DNA of 64,000 nt from Saccharopolyspora gloriosae (lineage in GTDB: Bacteria; Actinomycetota; Actinomycetes; Mycobacteriales; Pseudonocardiaceae): positions 2,589,470-2,653,469 of the forward strand of contig NZ_CP059557.1 of NCBI RefSeq assembly GCF_022828475.1, written 5' to 3'. Every line of letters begins with the position of its first letter. Positions within the stretch are counted from its first letter, which is position 1. Positions 44,662 through 53,775 of the stretch are shown in pieces. Position numbers and translations under genes: made by a program. A model generated the notes under the pieces. It saw only the letters and a list, made by a program, of their open reading frames with translations, ran no database searches and was not told the origin of the DNA.

Positions 44662-44815
44662 TCGAGCCCGGGCGCCGAAGAACGACCATCGTCCCATCCG
44701 GCCGGTGCTAGTGGGCCAAGGAGTCGTTCACCCGGTGCCGCCTCTGGGGACGATGGTCCGTTCGACCGGTCTTACCGGGCGAAGGAGTCGTTCACCTCAG
44801 GCGGCGGGGAAGTGC

Positions 44816-45034
44816 TCAGGCGGGGTTCTTGGCCTCGTCGCCGGGGAGGAGGCGGTCCTCGAACACCTGGGGCTCGCCTGCGGTCGACCAGTGCCTGCGG
44901 TAGTTGGCGAGCGCGTTGCCCAGCCGGTCCCGGGCGGCCCGGGCCACCGCGTCGTCCGCTCCGATGCCCACGTGTGCGCACACGGCGACCGACGAGGCGT
45001 CCAGCCGGGGGCGTGCGTTCTTCACCGTCTCCAC
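44816..45034 (-). CDS. Small hypothetical protein, 72 residues
   Basis: A GTG at 45034 starts a frame reading VETVKNARPRLDASSVAVCA and ARDRLGNALANYRRHWSTAG, then EDRLLPGDEAKNPA. The amphipathic pattern and third-position GC bias are consistent with a real gene, and it directly follows the GH3 gene on the same strand after 62 bases. No known domain was recognised. The ribosome site is weak (GGGGAT). It could be a conserved actinobacterial small protein; function unknown. Confidence 0.5.
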   Translation of the reverse strand: METVKNARPRLDASSVAVCAHVGIGADDAVARAARDRLGNALANYRRHWSTAGEPQVFEDRLLPGDEAKNPA

Positions 45035-45096
45035 ATCCCCAGTGTGCCGCCCGCGCCGAATCGGCTTCGACGCGGGCGGCCGCTGCGAGATTCCGG

Positions 45097-47373
45097 TCAC
45101 CGCCGCGCCCTGTTCGCCGCCTGCGCCCACTCCCGCAGCTGTGCCTGCGTGATGGGGATGCCGGGGAACCGGGTGAGCCGCGCGGCGGGGAACGACCGCA
45201 TCATCTGCACGTGCTGCGGATCGCCCACCAGCCCGCCCATCGGGCTCGCCGCCAGCGCTTCGCCCAGCAGGCCGCCCGCCACCGGGTCGTCCAGCCAGGC
45301 GCCCAGCTCGGAGTCCGGCGTGAGCGGGTCGCTGATCGGTTCGCCCGCGAGTTCGACCGTGGCCGCCAGCCGCACGTCCCGCGAGGACGCCGCGGCGCGC
45401 AGCTCGAACTCGCCGCCCTCCACGATCCAGCGGCCGAGCGGGGTGTTCCAGTAGGCGAACGCGCGCTGATCCAGTTCCAGCGTCACGCGGGAGCTCTCGC
45501 CGGGACGCAGCGCGACCTTGGTGAACGCCTTGAGTTCCTGCTCCGGCCGGAACACCGAGCACGCGGGGTCGGCGACGTAGAGCTGGACGACCTCCTGCCC
45601 GTCGCGGGCACCGGTGTTGGTGACGGTGAGCGAGACCGCCACGCGCGGCCGCGGCCCGTCCTCCAGCACCGCCACGTCGAGTTCGGTGTAGTCGAACGTC
45701 GTGTAGGACAGGCCTTCCCCGAACGCGTGGCTCACGGGGAGTTCGTGCGCGTCGTACCAGCGGTAGCCGATGAGCAGGCCTTCGCCGTAGCGGACCACGC
45801 CGTGCTCCCCGGCGCCGAGGGCGGGGGCGTGCGCGCCGCGCACCGGGATCGTTTCGGCGAGTCTGCCGGAGGGGTTCGCGGCGCCGATGAGCAGTGCGGC
45901 GAGCGCGCTGCCGCCCGCTTGGCCGGGAAGCCAGCCCTGCAGGATCGCCGTCGCGTGCCGCTGCCACTCGTCGACGGTGACCACCGCGCCGCCAGCGAGC
46001 ACCACGACGACGTGCTCGTTGACCGCCGCGACCTCCCGCAGCAGCTGGAGCTGGTGCGCGGGCAGCGACAGGTGATCCCGGTCGTAGCCTTCGGATTCCG
46101 CGGTCGGCGGCAGCCCCAGGAACAGCACGGCGACGTCGGCGTCGGCGGCCCGGCGCACCGCTTCGGCGACCAGGTCCGGATCGGCGGCGTCGGCCTCGAT
46201 CTCGTAGCCGGGGGCGAACCGAAGCTCGGCGAAACCGGCGGAGTTCAGCGCGCTCAACGCGTCGTCCAGCCGCGTCGGCGTCACCAGCGAGCTGCCCGCG
46301 CCCTGGTAGCGCGGGGTGCGCGCGAGTTCACCGAGCACGGCGACCTTCGTCGACTCCGGTCGCAGGGGGAGGACGTCGGTGTCGTTCTTGAGCAGCACCG
46401 CGCTCTCGATCGCCGCCCGCTCGGCGAGGGCGTGGTGGCGTTCGGCGTCGAACTCCGGTGCTTCCGGCGCCGACGAGGTCCGCTCGATCAGGCGCAGCAC
46501 CCGTTCGGCCGCGACGTCGATGTCCTGCTCGCGCAGCGTTCCAGCCCGGTAGGCGTTCAGGATCACTTCCCCGCCGGTGCCACCGGACGAGGGCATTTCC
46601 AGGTCCAGCCCGGCCAGCAGGCTCTCGTCGCGGACGTTGACCGCACCCCAGTCGGACACGACCACGCCGTCGAAACCCCACTCCTCGCGCAGCAACTCGG
46701 TCAGCAGCCAGCGGTTCTCCGAGGCGTACACCCCGTTGATCCGGTTGTAGGAGCACATCACCGTCCACGGCCGGGCGTCCCGGACCACGTGCTCGAACGC
46801 GGGCAGGTAGATCTCCCGCAGCGTTCGCTCGTCGACCTCGGCGGAGATGGTGAGCCGTTCGGTCTCCTGGTTGTTGACCGCGAAGTGCTTGACCGAGGTG
46901 CCCACGCCGTGCGCCTGCACGCCCCGCACCAGCGCCGCCGCCAGGTGACCGGCCAGCAGCGGGTCCTCCGCGAAGTACTCGAAGTTGCGGCCGCACAACG
47001 GGGTTCGCTTCATGTTCACGCCCGGCCCGAGCAGCACCGCGACGTCCTCGGCCCGGCACTCGACGCCGAGTGCCCGCCCGACCTCGCCCAGCAGGTCCAC
47101 GTTCCACGAACTGGCCAGGCCGGAGGCGGTGGGGAAGCAGGTCGCGGGCACGCTGTCGGCGAGCCCCAGGTGATCACCGCCGGTGCGTTGCTTGCGCAGG
47201 CCGTGCGGGCCGTCGGTGAGCATGATCGACGGGACGTCGTGGTCGCGCAGCGGTTCGGTGCTCCAGAAGTCGGCGCCGTCCAGCAGCGCCACCTTCTGCT
47301 CGATCGTCAGCGAGCGCAGCAGCGCGGGAACGTCCCAGGCTCCGTCCACTTCGGCTTCCGGTGTTGTCGCCAT
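45097..47373 (-). CDS. Beta-glucosidase, glycoside hydrolase family 3
   Basis: 758 residues. The N-terminal barrel has SIMLTDGPHGLRKQ, KHFAVNNQETERLTISAEVDE (lysine-histidine pair) and FDGVVVSDWGAVNV with the nucleophile aspartate at SDW. The C-terminal sandwich (VAVLGELARTPRYQGAGSSLV, AVLFLGLPPTAESEGYDRDHL) and a terminal fibronectin-like domain (VSLTVTNTGARDGQEVVQLYV) complete the usual three-domain form. No signal peptide, so a cytoplasmic enzyme acting on imported beta-glucosides is expected. The ATG at 47373 has GGGGAG upstream. Start and end are clear. Confidence 0.94.
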   Translation of the reverse strand: MATTPEAEVDGAWDVPALLRSLTIEQKVALLDGADFWSTEPLRDHDVPSIMLTDGPHGLRKQRTGGDHLGLADSVPATCFPTASGLASSWNVDLLGEVGRALGVECRAEDVAVLLGPGVNMKRTPLCGRNFEYFAEDPLLAGHLAAALVRGVQAHGVGTSVKHFAVNNQETERLTISAEVDERTLREIYLPAFEHVVRDARPWTVMCSYNRINGVYASENRWLLTELLREEWGFDGVVVSDWGAVNVRDESLLAGLDLEMPSSGGTGGEVILNAYRAGTLREQDIDVAAERVLRLIERTSSAPEAPEFDAERHHALAERAAIESAVLLKNDTDVLPLRPESTKVAVLGELARTPRYQGAGSSLVTPTRLDDALSALNSAGFAELRFAPGYEIEADAADPDLVAEAVRRAADADVAVLFLGLPPTAESEGYDRDHLSLPAHQLQLLREVAAVNEHVVVVLAGGAVVTVDEWQRHATAILQGWLPGQAGGSALAALLIGAANPSGRLAETIPVRGAHAPALGAGEHGVVRYGEGLLIGYRWYDAHELPVSHAFGEGLSYTTFDYTELDVAVLEDGPRPRVAVSLTVTNTGARDGQEVVQLYVADPACSVFRPEQELKAFTKVALRPGESSRVTLELDQRAFAYWNTPLGRWIVEGGEFELRAAASSRDVRLAATVELAGEPISDPLTPDSELGAWLDDPVAGGLLGEALAASPMGGLVGDPQHVQMMRSFPAARLTRFPGIPITQAQLREWAQAANRARR

Positions 47374-47553
47374 GACGACTCCCCTCTGACGGTGCGGTAC
47401 AGCTGAGATCGTCCCATCGCTGAGGTGTGGAGTCAGTGCCCGCCCGCCGCGGCGGAGTCCGTCCCGGAGCGTCGTTCCCAGCGGTTTCCCAGGCAGCTCA
47501 ACGGGAACGGACGCATTCGCCGCCTACCGTCGGCCCCGAGCTGGAGGTGAGCG

Positions 47554-48072
47554 GTGACCGGTGGCCGAGGGCCGCAGTGGACGGTTCGAGCACGTGACGT
47601 TCTCACGGCGATGCGGAGCGGGGCGGCCGGGCAGGCCGTCCTGTTCGCGGTGATCGGCGGGTTGGCCACCGCGGTCAACGCGGTCGTGTACCTGCTGCTG
47701 CGCGGCACGTTCCCGACGGGACTCGCGAACGTGCTGGCGCTGCTGCTGACCACGATCGGATCGAGCCTGCTGCACAAGCGGGTCGTGTTCACCGGCCTCC
47801 GGGAGCGACCGCTGCGGATGCACTTGCAGACCGCGGCGACGTTCCTGTTCTACTGCGTCTCCAGCAGCGCGGCGCTCGTCCTGCTGGGGCTGGTCGACGA
47901 CGACCCCGGCAGCTTCGCCGAAGCCCTCGCCGTCGCGGCGATGAGCACCGTCGGCGGGGTCGCCCGCTTCGTGGCCCTGCGCCTGTGGGTGTTCCGCCGC
48001 GCTCGGGGACACCGCGTCGCGCCGGAGGCCCGTGCGGTCGCGCCGATTTTCGCCGTGCCGCGCGAAAGATGA
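47554..48072 (+). CDS. GtrA-family membrane protein
   Basis: 172 residues from a GTG (GGAGGTGAGCG directly before). Four membrane segments fit GtrA: AVLFAVIGGLATAVNAVVYLLL, GLANVLALLLTTIGSSLLHKRVVFTG, TFLFYCVSSSAALVLLGLV and AVAAMSTVGGVARFVALRLWVF. The motif HKRVVFTG after helix 2 and the WVF end are typical. Family members are thought to move lipid-linked sugars across the membrane for cell-surface glycosylation. It stands alone and is convergent with the GDSL-hydrolase gene, 43 bases apart. Confidence 0.88.
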   Translation: MTGGRGPQWTVRARDVLTAMRSGAAGQAVLFAVIGGLATAVNAVVYLLLRGTFPTGLANVLALLLTTIGSSLLHKRVVFTGLRERPLRMHLQTAATFLFYCVSSSAALVLLGLVDDDPGSFAEALAVAAMSTVGGVARFVALRLWVFRRARGHRVAPEARAVAPIFAVPRER

Positions 48073-48115
48073 CGTGACACCACGTGCGCGAGCCGTCGCG
48101 CGGCGTGCGAGCCGA

Positions 48116-49210
48116 TCACGGTGCGGGTTCGGGAATCGCCCTCAACTCGCCCCGGTCATCGGTGACGCAGGCCGCTCGTTCGTCGGTGCCCGCGAGGAAC
48201 TCACCGAGGCAGCCGGCGAGCGCGGCGTGCCCGGCCGGATTGGCGTGGAAGGACTCCTGCATCGCGTGCGGCGCGCGGTAGTCGTCCTGCAGGCTTTCCC
48301 AGTCCACGGTGAGCCGGGTGAACCACTCCGTGTCGTCCTGCGGGGCGGGCACCTGCCCGGCGGGGGTCCCGTCGGGCTGGGGAGGGGTGCACGCCTCGTG
48401 CCCGTGGCCCGCTCGGGAGAGGTCGAGGAAGCGCGCCCCGGCTTCGTCGGCGGCCTTGCGCAGGCCCTCGGACAGCTGCGGGACCCCGGTGTCGCGGATC
48501 CACCGCAGGTCACCGGTCTGGAAGGGGCAACCGGAGAGGTTGTTCAGCCGCGGATCCACGTCGGGGCCGACGGGCGAGGCGTAGGACTGCACCACCAGCG
48601 AATAGGCGCCGGGCGTGTAGCCCGCTTCCTGCATCACGGACCGGATGTCGCGCAGCGCGGAGACGACCTTCGGGCGCATCGCCTCCACCCGCTGCGGCCA
48701 CACGTCCTGCATCTTCTCGGAGCAGCCGCCTGGGGCGCGGGTCGCCCACGCCTCCACGCACCGGTTGACGACGTCGGTGAAACCGGGGTCGTCGTTGGCG
48801 CCGACCTGCACCACGATGTCGGTGATCCGGAACCGCTCGGTCAGTTCCGCGAGCCGGTCCGCCTGGGATCCCTCGGCGTGCTCCGGGCTGTCGGCGGAAC
48901 CGACCAGCTTCGCCTGCGCCCCGGAACAGGCCAGGTTGATGGGGGTGACCTTCGGCGGCAGCGCCAGCTGGTGCACCGGCGCCGCCGGTGAGCGGTGACA
49001 CCAGTCGCCGTTCTCACCGTTCGTGCCCGCGACGTATCGCCCGCCGCCCTCGCCGGACAGCGTGCTGTCGCCGAGCGTGACCACCGCGGCGGGCAGCCGT
49101 TGGGGCTGCTGCGGCAGGCTCGGCAGGTTCTGATCACTGACCAGGATCGCGAGCGCCAGGACGCCGCAGACCGCCAGCAGTGCGAGGAATCTCGACATGT
49201 GCGCCCGCAT
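48116..49210 (-). CDS. SGNH/GDSL-type hydrolase, exported
   Basis: 364 residues. A short basic start and hydrophobic helix (SRFLALLAVCGVLALAILVSD) form a signal anchor or signal peptide. Block I is VVTLGDSTLSGEGGGRY with the nucleophile serine in GDS. INLACSGAQAKLV provides the second block, VVQVGANDDPGF the third (N in GAND), and SFHANPAGHAALAGCL the last block with D replaced by HxNxxGH style His. Many cysteines suggest disulfides outside the cell. The start may be the ATG at 49210 or the one at 49198. A secreted esterase or lipase is likely, substrate unknown. Confidence 0.86.
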   Translation of the reverse strand: MRAHMSRFLALLAVCGVLALAILVSDQNLPSLPQQPQRLPAAVVTLGDSTLSGEGGGRYVAGTNGENGDWCHRSPAAPVHQLALPPKVTPINLACSGAQAKLVGSADSPEHAEGSQADRLAELTERFRITDIVVQVGANDDPGFTDVVNRCVEAWATRAPGGCSEKMQDVWPQRVEAMRPKVVSALRDIRSVMQEAGYTPGAYSLVVQSYASPVGPDVDPRLNNLSGCPFQTGDLRWIRDTGVPQLSEGLRKAADEAGARFLDLSRAGHGHEACTPPQPDGTPAGQVPAPQDDTEWFTRLTVDWESLQDDYRAPHAMQESFHANPAGHAALAGCLGEFLAGTDERAACVTDDRGELRAIPEPAP

Positions 49211-49360
49211 CGCCGATCAGTCTATGAGTTCCCGAAGTCGATCACGCCCGGTGTCGGGAGTGGTGCCGGTAACACCACGCGGATCGGTGGTCGGCTCCGG
49301 GAGAAAATCGGGCATCCCGTGCGTTGAGCAAGTGAGACGGAATGCCTCCGGAGGTTCGCT

Positions 49361-49936
49361 TTGCCCATTCTCCTGCTGCTCCTGGCCATCGGCGTCGTGG
49401 AGATCAGCGTGCTCGTGCTGGTCGGCAACGCCGTCGGCGTGTTGCCCACGATCGGCCTGCTGATCGCGGCCGCCGCCCTCGGCAGCTGGCTGCTGCGCAG
49501 GGAAGGCCGCCGCGCGTTCGAGGCTTTCAACGAGGCCGCGCGGCTGCGCAGGCCACCGGAGCGGGAGGTCGCCGACGGCGTGCTGATCGTCGGTGGCGGT
49601 CTGCTCATCGTGCTTCCCGGATTCGTCAGCGATGTGTTCGGCCTGTTGTGCCTGCTGCCGCCGACCAGGGCGTTCCTGCGCCGCCGCCTGCAGCGCAGCG
49701 CGGAACGCCGTGCCGAGCAAATGCAGCAGCGGATGAGTGCGAACCCGGGCTGGGCCGGCGGCATGCCGGGCGCCCGGTTCCCCGGTGCGGGACGGCCCGG
49801 CGCGGGCCACCGCGACGACGGCGACGTCATCGACGGTGAGGTCGTGTCGGTCAGTGAGGACGACATCCCGCGCCAGCACCCTTCGCTGGACGCGTCGACG
49901 CAGGCAGAGCGCCCGGACGGCGGGGCGCCGCGGTGA
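49361..49936 (+). CDS. FxsA-family membrane protein
   Basis: 191 residues from a TTG at 49361. The family pattern is complete: PILLLLLAIGVVEISVLVLVG, LPTIGLLIAAAALGSWLLRREG, ADGVLIVGGGLLIVLPGFVSDVFGLLCLLPPTR (the GLLLL-PGF-TD/SD signature near residue 85). A long polar tail with glycine-, arginine- and aspartate-rich stretches follows and is predicted cytoplasmic. E. coli FxsA relieves phage exclusion when overproduced, but the cellular role of family members is not well known. Downstream is a perfect 18-bp hairpin. Confidence 0.88.
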   Translation: MPILLLLLAIGVVEISVLVLVGNAVGVLPTIGLLIAAAALGSWLLRREGRRAFEAFNEAARLRRPPEREVADGVLIVGGGLLIVLPGFVSDVFGLLCLLPPTRAFLRRRLQRSAERRAEQMQQRMSANPGWAGGMPGARFPGAGRPGAGHRDDGDVIDGEVVSVSEDDIPRQHPSLDASTQAERPDGGAPR

Positions 49937-50346
49937 ACTGACCGGCGTGACGTCGATCCCGCGAGCACTGCGGGTAAGCTTCGGCGAACGATCGTGGCCG
50001 GAGTCGGGAGCGACGCTCCCGACTCCGGCCACGGTGGCGCACGGCGAAGTTCGGACGGCGTGGACCTCGATCGACCGGAGCCGCGGTGATCCGCGTAAGG
50101 TGATCGACCCGGCTCCTGACCGAGCGGGTGGGTTCGTTCGGGCGGGAGAGCGCCGCCCTGATCGACCGGACCGGGACGGCGAAGCGGAACCGGCGGTCCC
50201 ACGTCGATCGAGAGCGGTCGGTGTGGCCCGGAGGGGAGGGGCCGGCTCCGTTCCGATGTGCGGAGACCGGGTGAACGAGGTCGCCGCGCCTTGCGCCGCC
50301 AGCAAGCCGAAGCCGGGGGAGATCCCCAGGACAGGGAACACAGGAC
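49937..50346 (+). other. Intergenic region with a perfect 18-bp hairpin
   Basis: The arms GTGGCCGGAGTCGGGAGC (49994-50011) and 50015-50032 are exact reverse complements around GAC. It fits a terminator for the FxsA gene, although no T run follows. The remaining 300 bases before the amidohydrolase start show nothing recognisable. Confidence 0.6.
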
Positions 50347-51960
50347 ATGTCCGAGACCACGTTGCTGATCGGCGGCCGAATTCATTCGCCCGCCGATGCC
50401 GACGCCACCGCGATGGCCGTCATCGACGGCACCATTGCCTGGGTCGGTTCTGACAGGGTCGGCCGTGCACTGCATCCCGAGGCGGAGATCGTCGACCTCG
50501 GCGGGGCGTTCGTCGCACCGGCCTTCGTCGACGCGCACGTGCACGCCACCTCGTCCGGGTTATTGATCAACGGCCTGGATCTGACCGGTTGCGCTTCGCT
50601 GACCGAGTTCCTGCACGCGCTGCGCGATCACGTGGCGGAACATCCTGGTGCGCTGGTGTGGGGGCACGGCTGGGACGAGACGTGGTGGCCGGAACGCCGC
50701 CCGCCGTCCCGCGCGGAGATCGACAACGCCTGCGGCGGGGCTCCCGTCTACCTGTCTCGGATCGACGTGCATTCGGCTCTGGTGTCGAGCGCGTTGATCG
50801 AGCGCGCACCGCTGGCGCGGGACACCGAGGGGTGGAGCCAGGACGGTCCGCTCACCCGCGTCTCGCACCACCACGCGCGCAGCGCCGCTCGGGAGTCACT
50901 GGGCGTGCGACAGCGCCGTGAAGCTCAACTGGCGTTCCTGCGCCACGCCGCTTCGCACGGCGTGGCGAGCGTGCACGAGTGCGCGGGTCCGGACATCTCG
51001 GGCGCGGACGACCTGCGGGACCTGATGGAACTGTCCGCTCGCGCCGATGTGCCGGAGGTCATCGGCTATTGGGGCGAGCTGGGCGCGTTGCAGACCGCGC
51101 GCGAGCTCGGGGTGCGCGGCCTCGGCGGCGACCTGTTCATCGACGGCGCGGTCGGTTCGCGCACGGCCGCGCTGGGCGATCCCTACACGGACGATCCGAC
51201 GACCTCGGGTGTGCTCTACCTGGACGCCGAAGCAGTGGCCGAGCATCTGATCGACTGCACCCGGCAGGGCTTGCAGGCCGGGTTCCACGTGATCGGCGAC
51301 GCCGGGGTGGCCGAGGCCTGCGAGGGTTTCCGGCGGGCGGCGAAGGTGCTGGGCGTTCCGGCGCTGGCGAGCATGCGGCATCGCCTGGAGCACTTGGAGA
51401 TGGTCGACGCGGAGCAGGCCGCCGAACTCGGCTCGTTCGGCGTCGTCGCGTCGGTGCAGCCGTCGTTCGACGCCGCCTGGGGCGGTGACTCGGACATGTA
51501 CGCGCGCCGGCTCGGTGTGCAGCGGGGGACTCGGCTGAACCCGTTCTCGGCGCTCGCCGCGAACGGGATCGTGCTGGCCTTCGGTTCGGACGCCCCGGTG
51601 ACCCCGGTGGATCCGTGGGCGTCGGTGCGTGCCGCGGTGCACCACCGCACGGACGGTTTCGGCATTTCGCCGCGTGCCGCGTTCACGGCGCACACCCGAG
51701 GCGGCTGGCGTGCCGCCGGGTTCGACGACGGTGTGACGGGTGCGCTGGTGCCGGGTGCTCCGGCGACCTACGCGGTGTGGGAGACGGGCGATTTGGTCGT
51801 CACAGCACCGGATTCGCGGGTGCAGCGCTGGTCGACGGACCCGCGTGCGGGCGTGCCGCCGCTGCCGGACCTGAGCCCGGGTGCTCCGTTGCCGCGCTGC
51901 CAGCGCACCGTGCTGCGCGGGCGCACTCTCTACGTCCGGGATCCTGACGAAGAGGACTGA
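50347..51960 (+). CDS. YtcJ-type amidohydrolase
   Basis: 537 residues. The metal-binding HxH is in APAFVDAHVHATSSGLLINGLDLTGC near residue 65. LVWGHGWDETWWPERRPPSRAEIDNAC, FIDGAVGSRTAALGDPYTDDP, HVIGDAGVAEACEGFRRA, MRHRLEHLEMVDAEQ and LAFGSDAPVTPVDPWASVRAAV are in the order and spacing of the YtcJ group. The last aspartate (SDAP) is the catalytic acid. The ATG at 50347 has a weak site (CAGGAC). It is a cytosolic hydrolase of unknown substrate; family members act on amides or formamide-like compounds. It stands alone. Confidence 0.9.
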   Translation: MSETTLLIGGRIHSPADADATAMAVIDGTIAWVGSDRVGRALHPEAEIVDLGGAFVAPAFVDAHVHATSSGLLINGLDLTGCASLTEFLHALRDHVAEHPGALVWGHGWDETWWPERRPPSRAEIDNACGGAPVYLSRIDVHSALVSSALIERAPLARDTEGWSQDGPLTRVSHHHARSAARESLGVRQRREAQLAFLRHAASHGVASVHECAGPDISGADDLRDLMELSARADVPEVIGYWGELGALQTARELGVRGLGGDLFIDGAVGSRTAALGDPYTDDPTTSGVLYLDAEAVAEHLIDCTRQGLQAGFHVIGDAGVAEACEGFRRAAKVLGVPALASMRHRLEHLEMVDAEQAAELGSFGVVASVQPSFDAAWGGDSDMYARRLGVQRGTRLNPFSALAANGIVLAFGSDAPVTPVDPWASVRAAVHHRTDGFGISPRAAFTAHTRGGWRAAGFDDGVTGALVPGAPATYAVWETGDLVVTAPDSRVQRWSTDPRAGVPPLPDLSPGAPLPRCQRTVLRGRTLYVRDPDEED

Positions 51961-52142
51961 GTCCGCTGTCGTCTCACCCGGATCGCTGTGCGGCGCCGCT
52001 GACAGGACGGGGACGAACCTGTCGGCGTGCGCCCGGCGAAGGGCTTGACGGTCCACGAGAGTTCAGGCTCGACGTGGCTCCCGGGGCGCTTCCTGGATCA
52101 GGCGCTCCTGAACGGAATACGTCCATTGGTGACGTGGATGCG

Positions 52143-52459
52143 ATTCTGCGTCCGATTTCGCCTGCCCATTTCCGCGTCCAGGCAGTCTCTTCTTCGGTCG
52201 CGCTGGTGACGATCGGGGTGCTCGGTTACCTGGCGCCGTACCGGGCGATGGCCGCGCGAGCGCTCTCCCTCCAGCACACCGCCGCCGGGGTCGCGGCGAT
52301 CAGCTCGATCGCGGTGCTCGGCGGCTTCTACGCGATCGGCATCAACCCGGGCGACGGCGACGTGCCGGTGGCCTGCACTTCCCGATCGGATGCCTGATCG
52401 TGTGCGCGGCGATGCTGTTGGCGATCCGAGTGCCCAGGGACGATGGAGCTCAGCAGTAG
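52143..52459 (+). pseudogene. Membrane transporter fragment
   Basis: VALVTIGVLGYLAPYRAMAA and AGVAAISSIAVLGGFYAIG are hydrophobic helices; then, one frame over, HFPIGCLIVCAAMLLAIRVP forms a last helix followed by a short charged end. It reads like the tail of a multi-pass carrier (MFS-like) with a frameshift near 52370 and no N-terminus or ribosome site. It lies between the amidohydrolase and hmgA and seems to be debris. Confidence 0.5.
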
Positions 52460-52578
52460 CGGCCGGCGGGCTCCGCGCCCGCGGTCGAGTGAGACCTCAG
52501 GCGTTCAGCGGTGGTGGGTCCGGCGCGGGTTCTGTGCAATGACCGCGCCGGACGAAGGATCGGCAGAGGAGGCGAGTC

Positions 52579-53775
52579 ATGGCGTACTACCGACGGGTCG
52601 GTGAGGTGCCGCCGAAGCGGCACACCCAGCACCGGGACGAGCAGGGCGAGCTGTACTTCGAGGAGCTGATGGGGGAGGAGGGGTTCTCTTCGGATTCCTC
52701 GTTGCTGTACCACCGCAACCTGCCGTCGGCGATCGTCGACTCGCAGGTGTGGGAGTTGCCGGAGCAGGCGACGACGCCGAACCATCCGCTGAAACCGCGC
52801 CACTTGAAGCTGCACGACCTGTTCTCGGCCGACGAGGCCGGTTCCACCGACGTGGTCACCGGGCGCAGGCTGGTGCTGGGCAACGCGGACGTGCGGATCT
52901 CCTACGTGGTGGCGAGCGCGGAATCCCCGCTGTACCGCAACGGGATCGGCGACGAGATCGTGTACGTCGAGTCCGGCTCGGCGACGGTGGAGACGGTGTT
53001 CGGCGCGCTGGAGGCGAAGTCCGGGGACTACGTGCTGCTGCCGCGAGCGACGACGCACCGCTGGCTGCCGCACGACGGCGAGCCGCTGCGGGCCTACGCC
53101 ATCGAGGGCAACGGGCACATCGTGCCGCCGAAGCGGTACCTGTCCCGGTTCGGGCAGCTGCTGGAGAACGCGCCGTACTGCGAGCGCGACCTGCACGGCC
53201 CCGCCGAGCCGCTGCTGCGGGAGGGCGCCGAGGTGGAGGTGCTGCTCAAGCACCGCGGCTCCACCGGAATCGTGGGCACCAGGCTGGTCTACCCGCAGCA
53301 CCCGTTCGACGTCGTCGGCTGGGACGGCTGCCTGTACCCGTACACGTTCAGCGTGCACGACTTCGAGCCGATCACCGGCCGCGTGCACCAGCCGCCGCCG
53401 GTGCACCAGGCGTTTGAGGGCGAGAACTTCGTGATCTGCAACTTCGTCCCGCGCAAGGTGGACTACCACCCGCTGTCGATTCCGGTGCCCTACTACCACT
53501 CCAATGTGGACAGTGACGAGATCATGTTCTACTGCGGCGGGAATTACGAGGCGCGGAAGGGATCGGGCATCGGGCAGGGTTCGGTCTCGGTGCACCCCGG
53601 AGGCCATTCGCACGGCCCGCAGCCGGGTGCCTACGAACGCAGCATCGGCGTGGACTTCTTCGACGAGCTGGCCGTCATGGTCGACACGTTCCGGCCCTTG
53701 GAGCTCGGCGAGGGCGGCGCCGCCTGCGACGACGGGCAGTACGCGTGGACCTGGGCCGGCGGGTCGCGGCCGTGA
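52579..53775 (+). CDS. hmgA: Homogentisate 1,2-dioxygenase
   Basis: 398 residues, a bacterial-type single protein. It opens the aromatic ring of homogentisate to maleylacetoacetate in tyrosine/phenylalanine breakdown. The iron ligands are in the cupin end: PVPYYHSNVDSDEIMFYCGG (histidine and glutamate) and SVHPGGHSHGPQPG (histidine). Other family segments are YHRNLPSAIVDSQVWELPEQ and GDYVLLPRATTHRWLPHDGE. The ATG at 52579 has GGAGG six bases before. It is the first gene of an operon of three with GTGA overlaps leading to fumarylacetoacetase. Confidence 0.95.
   Translation: MAYYRRVGEVPPKRHTQHRDEQGELYFEELMGEEGFSSDSSLLYHRNLPSAIVDSQVWELPEQATTPNHPLKPRHLKLHDLFSADEAGSTDVVTGRRLVLGNADVRISYVVASAESPLYRNGIGDEIVYVESGSATVETVFGALEAKSGDYVLLPRATTHRWLPHDGEPLRAYAIEGNGHIVPPKRYLSRFGQLLENAPYCERDLHGPAEPLLREGAEVEVLLKHRGSTGIVGTRLVYPQHPFDVVGWDGCLYPYTFSVHDFEPITGRVHQPPPVHQAFEGENFVICNFVPRKVDYHPLSIPVPYYHSNVDSDEIMFYCGGNYEARKGSGIGQGSVSVHPGGHSHGPQPGAYERSIGVDFFDELAVMVDTFRPLELGEGGAACDDGQYAWTWAGGSRP

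Noticed and set aside
44700-44800. Short direct repeats containing AAGGAGTCGTTCACC after arsB
   Set aside because: Only two copies of 15 bases with no symmetry or target duplication; too little to call.
44812-47406. Very long antisense frame opposite the GH3 gene (and similar ones opposite the dehydrogenase at 11.6-13.3 kb and the GMC genes)
   Set aside because: Typical shadow frames of high-GC coding DNA; they have no domains, while the opposite strand encodes recognisable enzymes.
50033-50346. Possible riboswitch before the amidohydrolase
   Set aside because: No conserved riboswitch core was recognised; only GC-rich sequence without clear paired elements.
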